Assembly: GCA_019241645.1 (NCBI GenBank)
Contig: JAFAWQ010000022.1
Location: 159,201 to 223,200, forward strand
DNA: 64,000 nucleotides
Source of the DNA: Alphaproteobacteria bacterium
GTDB lineage: Bacteria; Pseudomonadota; Alphaproteobacteria; Micropepsales; Micropepsaceae
Direction of reading: 5' to 3'
Shown: positions 7,684-15,731 of the stretch, piece after piece
How positions within the stretch are numbered: position 1 is the first letter of the stretch
Layout of the letters: the number at the start of each line of letters is the position of its first letter
Translations under genes and position numbers: made by a program
The notes under the pieces: model-generated
Seen by the model: the letters and a program-made list of their open reading frames with translations, nothing else
Told to the model about the DNA's origin: nothing
The model's database searches: none

Positions 7684-8729
7684 GCCGCGTCCTCCACTTC
7701 CGGTTCCTTTTTTCCCGCCTTGACCGCCGCCACATTGGCGGCCTTCTTTTCGCGCGCCTTGCGCCGATGTTCCTTCTCCGCGCGATCCGGCTCGGCAAAG
7801 CGCCGCAAGGCAAATTCCACGAAATCGCGCCGCGGTGGATCCATCTGGCTCACTTCCGGCAGGCTCTTCGCGAGCCGGAGAAGCTTGCGGCAGCCGGGTT
7901 CGTCCTTCTTCAGGTACGCCTCATAGGCGCAGGCCAGGATGAACTCGAAATTGTCGCTCTTGGGCATTTTGCGTTCGCCGATTTGCCGCCGCTGCAGTTG
8001 CGGGGGAGCGGCCTTTCGCTTTTCGACCAGTTCGCGCCCGAACGCATACAGTTCGATATCCTGTTCGTTGGCGCGGGTGAGACCCTCGAGAAGATCGGGA
8101 TGATCCGCAAGCGCCGCTCTTGCGGCAGACCAATTGGCCTCGCCAGGCGCCGCCGTGTTCCGCCACGGCAGATCGAGTTCGAGCCAGCCGTCTTTCGCCA
8201 ATCCCTTAATGTCGGTGGCAAGATCGTTCATCAGGAACAGATGGTCGAACTGGGCAAGACGCTGCTTTCCCACCGCCAGCCGTTTCGGCGATTGGCTGCG
8301 ATCCTGGTAGGTCAGCGTGTTGAGCAAATAGTTGCGCCGCCAGTTGATCCCCGTTTCGTTGCGCAGGAAGTGCGCGAATTTGCGGCCGCGTTCCTCCAGA
8401 GGCACGTCTTTCCCGGGCTTCTCGATGGCGAACTGCCAGGCCGAAAACAGCCGGTCGAGGGGCTCGCGCAGAATGACGATGTAGCGCACGCCCTCAAAAA
8501 ACTCATGCTCGTGCCCCAGCTGGTTCTCGTTGGCCACCAGCTGCCAGGTCCCCGCGGTGAGGAAGTAATGCTGCTCCTCGGGAGTCCACTTCCAGTACTT
8601 CAGGCGCTCTCCGGTCACATGGTTGATCGGGTTGCCGTTGGCGTTGGGCAGGAACATCGAGACGTTCTTGCGCGCGAGCGCGATGAAGGAGGAGCCGGCG
8701 CTCTTGCTGACATGGAGGAAGTAGAACAT
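7680..8729 (-). CDS. Sulfotransferase family 2 protein
   Basis: Predicted PAPS-dependent sulfotransferase of 349 residues. The N-terminus FLHVSKSAGSSFIAL is the 5'-phosphosulfate-binding loop (H-x-P/S-K-x-A/G-S/T-S), and RYIVILREPLDRLFSAW at about residue 81-97 is the 3'-phosphate-binding segment with the R...S pair. The substrate is unknown; enzymes of this type sulfate carbohydrates or other surface molecules. The C-terminal 110 residues are helical and end in a highly charged Lys/Glu/Ala tail (HRRKAREKKAANVAAVKAGKK) not needed for catalysis. Upstream is the coiled-coil/SH3 gene, also leftward, 45 bases away. Confidence 0.8.
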   Translation of the reverse strand: MFYFLHVSKSAGSSFIALARKNVSMFLPNANGNPINHVTGERLKYWKWTPEEQHYFLTAGTWQLVANENQLGHEHEFFEGVRYIVILREPLDRLFSAWQFAIEKPGKDVPLEERGRKFAHFLRNETGINWRRNYLLNTLTYQDRSQSPKRLAVGKQRLAQFDHLFLMNDLATDIKGLAKDGWLELDLPWRNTAAPGEANWSAARAALADHPDLLEGLTRANEQDIELYAFGRELVEKRKAAPPQLQRRQIGERKMPKSDNFEFILACAYEAYLKKDEPGCRKLLRLAKSLPEVSQMDPPRRDFVEFALRRFAEPDRAEKEHRRKAREKKAANVAAVKAGKKEPEVEDAA

Positions 8730-8774
8730 GGGCCGATTGCTGGCCCATGGGCCGGGACGGTGTCAACAGGCCGT

Positions 8775-11567
8775 CTAATTCCCCGGCGGCAGCGCGATGC
8801 CGCTGTCCGTCAGCACGGCGCTGGAAACCCAGCCCTGCTTCTGACCGGCGCCTTCGCCGATTCGCACGAACACCCAGTTGCCCCGCCGCTCCATTGGAAC
8901 CACGTCCATGTTGCGCGCGAGCCTGGTCACCACGGCCGCAGTCTTCGACGGCTGCTCCCGCAGATTCGCGATGCGGACGCGCACGGTGGCGTGCGGTTCC
9001 GCCGAAGCAACGGCGGTGGTTGAAACGGGCGCCGCGCTGGAGAGCCCCGCCATGTGCAGCAGGGGCTGGAAGTTGTTGCCCAGCGACAGACTCCGCGGCC
9101 ACGATTCCGCCACCACGGGCTGCACGCGCGGAAACAGCATGAAGGCCAGCGCGAACAGGCAAGCGACGATGGAGCCGTCGCGGATCAGCCGTCGGCGGAA
9201 TTGCGCCTTGCGCTCTTCGGCGTCCAGCTGCCAGGCCGGCGTGTGGTCCTGGATGCCGACCGGAACCTGCTTCAGGCGGTCGCGCTCCTGCTCCAGCATG
9301 GCCTGGGCTTCGGCCAGCTCGATCTCGCGATGGTTGAGGCTGGCATGCGCGGCGGCAAGCTCGTACCGCAGCGCCTCCGAACAGGCCTTCTCGTCCGTGA
9401 TTTTTCCGGTCGCCTGCTGCAGCCGGTCCTCGAGATTTTGCAGGCGGGCCGCCATCTGCTCCTGCAACTTCGCTTCCGCGGCGGCCAGACGCGGTGCCTC
9501 GTCGGCGTGCCATTGCTTCTCGGCCTTGGCGAGGGCTGCGTCCGCATCCCTCTTCCAGGATAGCCGCGCCTTTTCGAGTTCCGCCGCAACGCTCTGCAAA
9601 GCCTGATCGGCGGTGATGCGAGCCCGCTCGGCCGCCGTGCGGGCATCACTGAGTTCGTTTTCGCGGCTCACGAGCGTCATTTCGAGCGCCGCGAGTTCAT
9701 CGCGCACGCGGCGCAGTTCGTCACCGGCCCCCGAGGCCTGAACCTGCAGCTCCGCCTGCGCCTGGGCCAGCGCGCTCTCTGCTTCCTGAAGCCTGGCGGT
9801 GGTTTCGGCAAGCGCCGGAGCGAACTGCGCCTTCCACTGCGCTTCCGCTGCCGCGAAACGTGCCGCTTCGCCGGCCTTGAAGCCTTCCTGCGCATCGGCG
9901 ATGGCCGCCGCCATTTCTTCCTGCCAGCGTTGACGCGCCTGATCGGCTTCCTTCGATGATCGCGCGCGCGCCTGACCGGCGGCGGATCGGGCCTTGACCA
10001 GATCGGCATCGCGCGCGGTGACGGCTGCCTGCAGCGCATTGATCTGATGCTGGCGCGCTTCGGCCTGGGCGCGCGCTTCGGCAAGCGCGGTTTCAGCGGC
10101 TTCGAGTCGCGTGTTCACTTCCGCGAGCGCTTTCGCGGACTGTGCCTTCCACCGCGCTTCAGCGGTCGCCAGTCGCGCGGCCTCGGCTGCCTTCCAGCTC
10201 TGTTCCGCAGCCTCGTTGTTGTCGCTTGTCTGCCTGGCCTGACTCTGCGCGTGTTCGACTGCGGCATGCGCTTCGGCGAGCTCCGCATTGCGTGCGGCAA
10301 GTGTTGCCTTGGTGCTGACCAGTTGTTCCCGCAGGCGGCGTGCCTCGGTATCGCTGTCAGCGCTGCTCTGCTTGGCTTCATTTCGCGCGTGTTCGGCGGC
10401 GTCGCGCGCTTCGGCAAGCTCCGCACCGCGGGCAGCGAGCGTGGCCTGAACGGCGGCCAGCTGTTCTCGCAAGCGCTTGAGCTCGGCATCGCTCTCGACG
10501 TTGCCCTGCTGCGCCTGGCTTCGTGCCAGTTCTGCCGTGGCGCGTGTTTCGGCAAGCTCGGCAACGCGCGCGGAAAGCGTCGCCTGCACGCTGACAAGCT
10601 GTTCGCGCAGGCGGCGCAGCTCGGCGTCGTTGTTCTTGGCGGGAGCAGCATTTGCGCTGGCGCTCGATTGTGCCTGGGCCAGCGCGTTCTCCGCCTGCTG
10701 GGTGCGGGCGCGCAATTCAGCGGCGGATTTTTCCGCTTGCGCGCGCCAACTCGCTTCGGCTGCCGAAAGGCGCGCGACTTCCGCGACCTTCCATTCGGCC
10801 TGCGCCTTGGCGAGTGCTGCCTGGGCTTCCAGCTGCCAGCGCTTGCGCGCGTCATCGAGAGTCTTCTGCGCGCTGGTGCTGGACCTGGATGTGCGCGACG
10901 ATTGCTCGGCCTCCCACGCCGTGCGCGCGCGTTCGAGTGCGGCCTCCGCTTCCGCCGCCGCTTCCGCCAGTTGCTCGCGCAGCCCGCGGTCCCATGCTTC
11001 CTCGGCGGCACTGAATTCCGCCTTCAGCGACTGGCGTGAGCGCTCCGCGTCTTCCGCCTGCCGGCGCACCGTCGCAAGATCGGTCTCGCGCGCGGCGAGC
11101 GAGGATTTAACCTTGACGAGTTCATCGCGCAGGCGCTGCACCTCGCCGCTGAGCGCGCCGGAAGCCGTGGTGGAACCGGCATCCTCCGGTCCGCAGGCAC
11201 GACCTGCGATCGGCAGATCGATGACGGTGAGGGTTTCTCCGTCGCCGCCTTCGAGTGTGATGATCCTGACGGCAAGCGTATGCGCCTCATAGAATTCGTG
11301 GGCGGGAAGATATTCGAGTCCGTCGAGCTCGTCTGGAGAGAGCGACCACGAACGGTCGCCATTGTTGCGCCCTTCCGAAAGGCGCGCGCCATGCATCAGG
11401 CGCTCCACCCGGACCGAGAGTCCGCGATAGCGGCGATACGGCGCCACCAGTGAAACGAGATCCAGCGGAATGGGCTCGCCCGTTGGCTCGGTGGCGGATC
11501 GCGCACGCTCCTGGGCCCGCGTTCCGCTTGCGGGTCGTCTGGCAAATCCACTGGCACGCTGGGCCAT
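8775..11567 (-). CDS. Long coiled-coil membrane protein with periplasmic SH3 domain
   Basis: Unrecognised 930-residue protein. Residues about 30-135 form a globular N-terminal domain (PLDLVSLVAPYRRYRGLSVR ... NNGDRSWSLSPDELDGLEYL) of a type also found at the ends of large alphaproteobacterial surface proteins. Residues about 150-790 are an Ala/Glu/Arg-rich coiled coil containing recurring REQL..VQATLAARxAEL units and AxRxAAAEAxWKAQ units. One membrane span (GSIVACLFALAFMLFP, near residue 800) follows a basic RRRL stop-transfer patch, so the coiled coil should be cytoplasmic and the C-terminus periplasmic. The last 70 residues are a bacterial SH3 domain (RVRIANLREQPS ... GWVSSAVL), a likely peptidoglycan binder. 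ATG 11567 was chosen because GGAGG lies eight bases upstream; ATG 11582 is possible. Confidence 0.8.
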   Translation of the reverse strand: MAQRASGFARRPASGTRAQERARSATEPTGEPIPLDLVSLVAPYRRYRGLSVRVERLMHGARLSEGRNNGDRSWSLSPDELDGLEYLPAHEFYEAHTLAVRIITLEGGDGETLTVIDLPIAGRACGPEDAGSTTASGALSGEVQRLRDELVKVKSSLAARETDLATVRRQAEDAERSRQSLKAEFSAAEEAWDRGLREQLAEAAAEAEAALERARTAWEAEQSSRTSRSSTSAQKTLDDARKRWQLEAQAALAKAQAEWKVAEVARLSAAEASWRAQAEKSAAELRARTQQAENALAQAQSSASANAAPAKNNDAELRRLREQLVSVQATLSARVAELAETRATAELARSQAQQGNVESDAELKRLREQLAAVQATLAARGAELAEARDAAEHARNEAKQSSADSDTEARRLREQLVSTKATLAARNAELAEAHAAVEHAQSQARQTSDNNEAAEQSWKAAEAARLATAEARWKAQSAKALAEVNTRLEAAETALAEARAQAEARQHQINALQAAVTARDADLVKARSAAGQARARSSKEADQARQRWQEEMAAAIADAQEGFKAGEAARFAAAEAQWKAQFAPALAETTARLQEAESALAQAQAELQVQASGAGDELRRVRDELAALEMTLVSRENELSDARTAAERARITADQALQSVAAELEKARLSWKRDADAALAKAEKQWHADEAPRLAAAEAKLQEQMAARLQNLEDRLQQATGKITDEKACSEALRYELAAAHASLNHREIELAEAQAMLEQERDRLKQVPVGIQDHTPAWQLDAEERKAQFRRRLIRDGSIVACLFALAFMLFPRVQPVVAESWPRSLSLGNNFQPLLHMAGLSSAAPVSTTAVASAEPHATVRVRIANLREQPSKTAAVVTRLARNMDVVPMERRGNWVFVRIGEGAGQKQGWVSSAVLTDSGIALPPGN

Positions 11568-11734
11568 GCGCACGGCCTCCATATGGTTGCTTTTGTACCC
11601 GCCACAGCGGCGAAAAGCGGCTCAATTCTGGTAAATGGGTAAAGCAATAGTGTGCACGTCGCAGTGCAAACAGTTTCTTAACGTGCAGCCAATTGCTTGC
11701 GTGGTATTGTCTCGCGGACAGGCGAAAGAAGAAG

Positions 11735-12664
11735 ATGGTGCGCAAGGTTTGGATCGTGGCTGTCTGCGCCGCAGCGCTGCCGCTGCAGGCAGGCCACGCG
11801 GCCGTTAATATTGTTGGACAGGCGGTCCAGAAGCTTCACCTTTCGCCACAGCAATTGCTGTCCCTGCGCGATTTCCTTGGGGCGTTTAGTCGCGGCGTGC
11901 AAGTCGAGGGTTCCGGCAACAATCTGTTCATCATGCGGGATGCCGCCAGCATGCGGTATGCGGGCGCGTTCGCACTGACGGTGCTGAGCGACGGCAGCCT
12001 GCAGATCGACCGGGTCAGCGGTCCCGCAACGCTGGTGCGCGAGCGGAGCGTGCTGGTGCCGCTGCGCCTCAATCCCAAATCGCGGGCGCAGGTCGTGGCG
12101 GCGCTCACCGGATCGCAGTTGCTTGGCGGAGTCCCGGCATCCTCGGAAGATGTGGCCGTTGCGCCGCCGCCGCCCGCGCTGCCGCAGGAACAGCTCGCGG
12201 GGCTCGCCCCCACGGAAACGGCGGCGAGCGGATCCCTTAACGAAAGCCGGGCGGTGTTTTTCCGCGATGGCTCGGGGTGGTCGCGAACCTTGCGCGTGAC
12301 GCTGGCACAGAATACGGCGCCGGCCGACGCCCTGCGGATCGCGGATCGCTATTATCCGGCGATGCAGAGCGACGGCACACAAGTGTGGCGCGACAGCGCC
12401 ATCGAGATCGACAGCGATCTGCCGATGGCCTTTGGCGAGCTCCAGGCCCGGTACGCCTGCGTTTCGCGCTCCGCCTGCACCGCGCAGCGCGCCGTCGCAC
12501 CGTCCGCCTTTCATTTCGTCCGCTGGGGAAGGCAGCCGGTGGCCGCGGTGCCGCCTTCGCTGCTGGCGCAACTGGTGCCAGCCGCCACCCCCGTGCAGCC
12601 GGAAATCGGCACGCCGGAACCGGTTCCGGAGCCCGCGCCGCCGCCTTCGCCGCCCAACAATTAG
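11735..12664 (+). CDS. Secreted proline-rich hypothetical protein
   Basis: Not recognised. The 309-residue protein starts MVRKVWIVAVCAAALPLQAG with a clear signal peptide cleaved after about residue 22 (AGHAA). The mature part contains a central segment with two pairs of hydrophobic strands, a proline patch (VAPPPPALPQE) at mid-length and a Pro/Glu-rich tail (PEPVPEPAPPPSPPNN), suggesting an extracytoplasmic protein with flexible linkers. Cysteines in YACVSRSACTAQ may pair. It is divergent from the coiled-coil/SH3 gene across a 167-base gap, so a shared role at the envelope is possible. The frame extends upstream to 11693, but MVRK follows an AG-rich ribosome site (gaaagaagaag). Confidence 0.65.
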   Translation: MVRKVWIVAVCAAALPLQAGHAAVNIVGQAVQKLHLSPQQLLSLRDFLGAFSRGVQVEGSGNNLFIMRDAASMRYAGAFALTVLSDGSLQIDRVSGPATLVRERSVLVPLRLNPKSRAQVVAALTGSQLLGGVPASSEDVAVAPPPPALPQEQLAGLAPTETAASGSLNESRAVFFRDGSGWSRTLRVTLAQNTAPADALRIADRYYPAMQSDGTQVWRDSAIEIDSDLPMAFGELQARYACVSRSACTAQRAVAPSAFHFVRWGRQPVAAVPPSLLAQLVPAATPVQPEIGTPEPVPEPAPPPSPPNN

Positions 12665-12677
12665 CCCGAGGGGCTGC

Positions 12678-12692
12678 TTAACTTCGGCTTAA
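12678..12692 (+). promoter_or_regulatory. Perfect CtrA-type box TTAA-N7-TTAA
   Basis: TTAA cttcggc TTAA matches the full CtrA recognition consensus of alphaproteobacteria with the exact seven-base spacing. A third TTAA lies ten bases further on (12703). The box is 46 bases before the start codon of the following hypothetical gene, a location suited to direct control of its promoter by the cell-cycle master regulator CtrA. Confidence 0.6.
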
Positions 12693-12737
12693 GCCGGTCG
12701 CCTTAATCTGCGGCATAGAAGCAGGGCAGAAAGCGCC

Positions 12738-13268
12738 ATGGCGAAAGCGCAGTTTCACAAGAATCAACGCGTGTATGTGAAGCCGGTCGGCACCTGGGCG
12801 CTGGTCGAGCGGCTGGTGCCGCATTGGGCGAAGGGGCTAGATGAGCCCATCCGCATTTTCTACGATGTGGGTTTGGGGCGCGAGTTCGCGGCCGACGAGC
12901 TGCAGGCCGATCAGCCGCTGAACAACGGCCGGGTCAACAACCGCGAGCACTGGCGGATCGTCCGTGCCCGGAACAAGTGGCAGCCAGTGGAGGATTGCGC
13001 GCGCCATCCGCTTCCCGGCACCTATCCGGTGGTGGTGACAGGCGATGCGGAATGGGGCGGCTGGCGGGTGCCGGGCGCCGAATACGATCTCTCGCCGGAG
13101 AAGGTCGAGCAGCAGGCGCGGCTGATCGCCAATGCGCCGCGCCTGGTCAGCATGGCAAGCGAGCTGATCGAATGGGCCCGCAGTTCCGCCGAGGACATGC
13201 CGGCCGAGCTGGTGCAGCTTGCGCACGATGCGCAGGACCTGCTCGCCAGCGTCGACGAAAACGCCTGA
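12738..13268 (+). CDS. Conserved hypothetical protein, putative CtrA target
   Basis: Unrecognised cytoplasmic protein of 176 residues with no signal peptide or membrane span. The N-terminal half (FHKNQRVYVKPVGTWALVER, then IRIFYDVGLGREFAADELQ) looks like a small beta-barrel of SH3/KOW type; the middle has WRIVRARNKWQP; the C-terminal third is helical (PEKVEQQARLIANAPRLVSM, then ELVQLAHDAQDLLASV). Codon use is that of its neighbours. The perfect CtrA box 46 bases upstream suggests cell-cycle-regulated expression. It converges on the outer-membrane protein gene 20 bases away. Confidence 0.75.
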   Translation: MAKAQFHKNQRVYVKPVGTWALVERLVPHWAKGLDEPIRIFYDVGLGREFAADELQADQPLNNGRVNNREHWRIVRARNKWQPVEDCARHPLPGTYPVVVTGDAEWGGWRVPGAEYDLSPEKVEQQARLIANAPRLVSMASELIEWARSSAEDMPAELVQLAHDAQDLLASVDENA

Positions 13269-13288
13269 CGGCCCGACACGCGACTACG

Positions 13289-13852
13289 TCAAAACCGGTA
13301 GCGCAGGCCGGCGCCCACCATCGTGCCCTGATCCACATTGCGCGCGTACAATCCCCAGGCGCCGGAGCGGTGAAACATCCGCAGCACCGCGTCCACGTTT
13401 TCCGTATGCGGTACCCGGATGGCGAATTCCGCGCTGACGTAATTGAGCAGCGGATGCTGCTTGCCGTTGAGCGGCGGCGGATCGAAGGCGTAGGACGGCC
13501 CGACGTAAACCGCGAGAGTCGTCGGCGCGCGCCACGGAAAGTCGTTATAGCTCACGCCAAGCCCGAGCGAGATTGTCTGGTAGGAATCGTGGGTGAAGTA
13601 CTGCGTCCCCTGTCCCTCGACGGCCAGCGAAAAGCCGTGTCCCAAATCGGCTAGCTTGCGGTTCACGGCAATGCCCGCCATGCCGCCGATGATGTGCAGG
13701 TGTCCGCTGGCGATCTGCGTGGTGATGGTGTCGGTGGTGGGGCCGCCATAGAGCGAGACAGACCACAAATCCCGCGCCATGCCATCCGCTGGCGCGAGCG
13801 CCAGCCCGCTGGCGCACGCAAGCATCGCGGCACGGAGAAGGCTTGGGGGCAT
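13289..13852 (-). CDS. Outer-membrane beta-barrel, possible PagL-like lipid A deacylase
   Basis: 187-residue protein with a signal peptide (LLRAAMLACASGLALAPADG) and alternating amphipathic strands ending in GAGLRYRF, the C-terminal Phe expected of an outer-membrane barrel. The penultimate hairpin reads FHRSGAWGLYARNVDQ: an H-x-S pair followed eleven residues later by Asp. In PagL (lipid A 3-O-deacylase) the catalytic residues are a His-x-Ser pair and a Glu twelve residues after the Ser, in the same part of the barrel, so a PagL-like fold is plausible. Length is close to PagL. The assignment rests on motif position only; a plain porin-like or acyloxyacyl hydrolase relative without activity is the alternative. 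Confidence 0.65.
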   Translation of the reverse strand: MPPSLLRAAMLACASGLALAPADGMARDLWSVSLYGGPTTDTITTQIASGHLHIIGGMAGIAVNRKLADLGHGFSLAVEGQGTQYFTHDSYQTISLGLGVSYNDFPWRAPTTLAVYVGPSYAFDPPPLNGKQHPLLNYVSAEFAIRVPHTENVDAVLRMFHRSGAWGLYARNVDQGTMVGAGLRYRF

Positions 13853-13938
13853 GCAGGTTCCTCAAAATAAACTGCCGTCCTCCACGGAACACAAAACACG
13901 GCCTTACGTTCACCGCAGAGCACGGAAGGCGGAAGATC

Positions 13939-14169
13939 ATGACAGAGAAGACCGGAGAAACGGCGCGCGAGAACGCCGACTATCGCTGCGAGCGCTGCGA
14001 AAGCCTGATGAAACTTCGCGCCGGCGATCTTATTCCGGTCTGCCCCAAATGCGGGTTCGAGACGTTCGATATCCACAATCCGCGCGTGCCGCAGCCGGAA
14101 CTCAATCCCGATCAGGCCCGCGATGCGGCCGACGGCCAGTTCGATCCCGGCAAGGCTGGCCGGCATTGA
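13939..14169 (+). CDS. Small zinc-ribbon protein
   Basis: 76-residue cytoplasmic protein with one rubredoxin-like zinc ribbon: YRCERCESLMKL and PVCPKCGFETFDI give four cysteines (C-x2-C ... C-x2-C) about 18 residues apart. The rest is polar. Such proteins bind zinc or iron; the role is unknown. ATG 13939 (MTEKTGETARENADYRC) was preferred over an upstream frame start at 13843 that lies in the divergent promoter region, and a purine-rich ribosome site (ggcggaag) precedes it. The phosphomannomutase gene follows after 58 bases and may be co-transcribed. Confidence 0.75.
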   Translation: MTEKTGETARENADYRCERCESLMKLRAGDLIPVCPKCGFETFDIHNPRVPQPELNPDQARDAADGQFDPGKAGRH

Positions 14170-14227
14170 CGGCGTGAAGCGGCTCCCGTAAGGCCGCGCG
14201 GACTCCATTCAGCCGGTGATTTTTCGC

Positions 14228-15724
14228 ATGTTGAAGCCGCGCAGCGACTTGCAACCCAACACCTATGACTTCGAGACCATGCCGCTGGTCTCGGCCAACG
14301 GCTTTCGCGAATACGATGCGCGCTGGCTGTTCCCAAACGAGATCAATCTGCTGGGTGTCCAGGCATTGGGGCTGGGCCTCGGCACGCTCTTCTATGAACT
14401 TGGGATCAAGCCTCGCGTTGCGACGGGTCACGACTACCGTTCCTATTCGCTCCCGGTGCAGCAGGCGTTAATTTTGGGATTGCTGAACGCCGGTTGCGAA
14501 GTGGTGGATGTGGGGCTTGCCACCACGCCGGTATGCTACTTCGCGCAATTCGCGCTCGATTGTCCGGCCGTGGCGATGGTGACGGCCAGCCACAACGAAA
14601 ACGGCTGGACCGGCGTGAAGATGGGCGCCAACAAGCCGCTCACCTTCGGGCCGGATGAGATGACGCGGCTGAAAGCGATCGTGCTCGGCGGCGCGGGCAA
14701 GACGCGCTCCGGCGGCAGCTACAGGCGCGTGGAGAATTTCCGCGAGCAATATCTGGAAGCGGCGACAGCCGGGCACAAGCTTTCGCGGCCGATCAAGGTT
14801 ATCGCGGCGTGCGGCAACGGCACGGCCGGCATCGTGGCGCCCGACGCGCTGAAGCGCATTGGTGCCGATGTCATTCCGATGGATGTGGAGCTGGATTACA
14901 CCTTCCCCAAATACAATCCCAATCCCGAAGACCTGCACATGCTGCACGCCATGGCCGATGCGGTGCGCGAGCATGGGGCGGATGTCTGCCTCGGCTTCGA
15001 CGGCGACGGAGACCGCTGCGGCGTGGTGGACGATACCGGCGCGGAAATTTTCGCCGACAAGATCGGCGTGCTGCTGGCGCGCGATTTGTCGGCGCGGCAA
15101 CACGGCGCGAAATTCGTCGTGGATGTGAAATCCACCGGGTTGTTCGAAACCGATCCGGTGTTGAGGGCGAACGGCGTTTCCGTGGATTACTGGAAGACAG
15201 GTCACTCTTACATCAAGCGGCGCACGGCGGAGCTGGGCGCGCTCGCGGGGTTCGAGAAGAGCGGTCACTATTTCTTCAATCCGCCACTCGGCCGCGGCTA
15301 TGACGACGGCGTGGTGGCGGCGATAGCGGTGATGGAGATGCTGGATCGCGCCGGCGGCAAGAAGATGTCGGAGCTGGTGGCGAGTCTGCCTAAAACCTGG
15401 GGCACGCCGACCATGGCGCCCCATTGTCCCGACGACAAAAAATACGCCGTGGTCGACGCGCTGACGCGGGAATACGCCGATGCGCAGAAACGCGGAGAAA
15501 AAATCCTCGGCCAGACCATCGTGCACCTCATCACGGTGAACGGCGTGCGCGTGGTGCTGGAGGATGGCACCTGGGGTTTGGTGCGCGCCTCCTCCAACAA
15601 GCCATCGCTGGTGGTGGTGGTGGAAAGCCCGGCCTCGGAAGCCAACATGCGCGCCATGTTCGCCGACCTGGATTCGCGACTCTCCAAATACCCCGAAGTC
15701 GGCGAATACGACCAGAAGATTTAG
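14228..15724 (+). CDS. Phosphomannomutase/phosphoglucomutase
   Basis: Alpha-D-phosphohexomutase superfamily enzyme, 498 residues, interconverting hexose 1- and 6-phosphates for exopolysaccharide or LPS sugar-nucleotide synthesis. The active-site serine loop is MVTASHNENGWTGVKMG, the magnesium loop is FDGDGDRCG, the sugar-binding loop is EKSGHYFF, and the C-terminal phosphate-binding loop is RASSNKPSLVVVVES. The N-terminus LQPNTYDFETMPLVSANGFR is that of the AlgC/ManB-like group. ATG 14228 was chosen; a GTG at 14216 is in frame. Which sugar is used cannot be told from sequence alone. Confidence 0.9.
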   Translation: MLKPRSDLQPNTYDFETMPLVSANGFREYDARWLFPNEINLLGVQALGLGLGTLFYELGIKPRVATGHDYRSYSLPVQQALILGLLNAGCEVVDVGLATTPVCYFAQFALDCPAVAMVTASHNENGWTGVKMGANKPLTFGPDEMTRLKAIVLGGAGKTRSGGSYRRVENFREQYLEAATAGHKLSRPIKVIAACGNGTAGIVAPDALKRIGADVIPMDVELDYTFPKYNPNPEDLHMLHAMADAVREHGADVCLGFDGDGDRCGVVDDTGAEIFADKIGVLLARDLSARQHGAKFVVDVKSTGLFETDPVLRANGVSVDYWKTGHSYIKRRTAELGALAGFEKSGHYFFNPPLGRGYDDGVVAAIAVMEMLDRAGGKKMSELVASLPKTWGTPTMAPHCPDDKKYAVVDALTREYADAQKRGEKILGQTIVHLITVNGVRVVLEDGTWGLVRASSNKPSLVVVVESPASEANMRAMFADLDSRLSKYPEVGEYDQKI

Positions 15725-15731
15725 CGGTGGG

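Noticed and set aside
10290..10630. Regularly spaced repeats resembling an array
   Set aside because: They are in frame inside the coiled-coil gene, about 135 bases apart and not identical, so not a CRISPR array.
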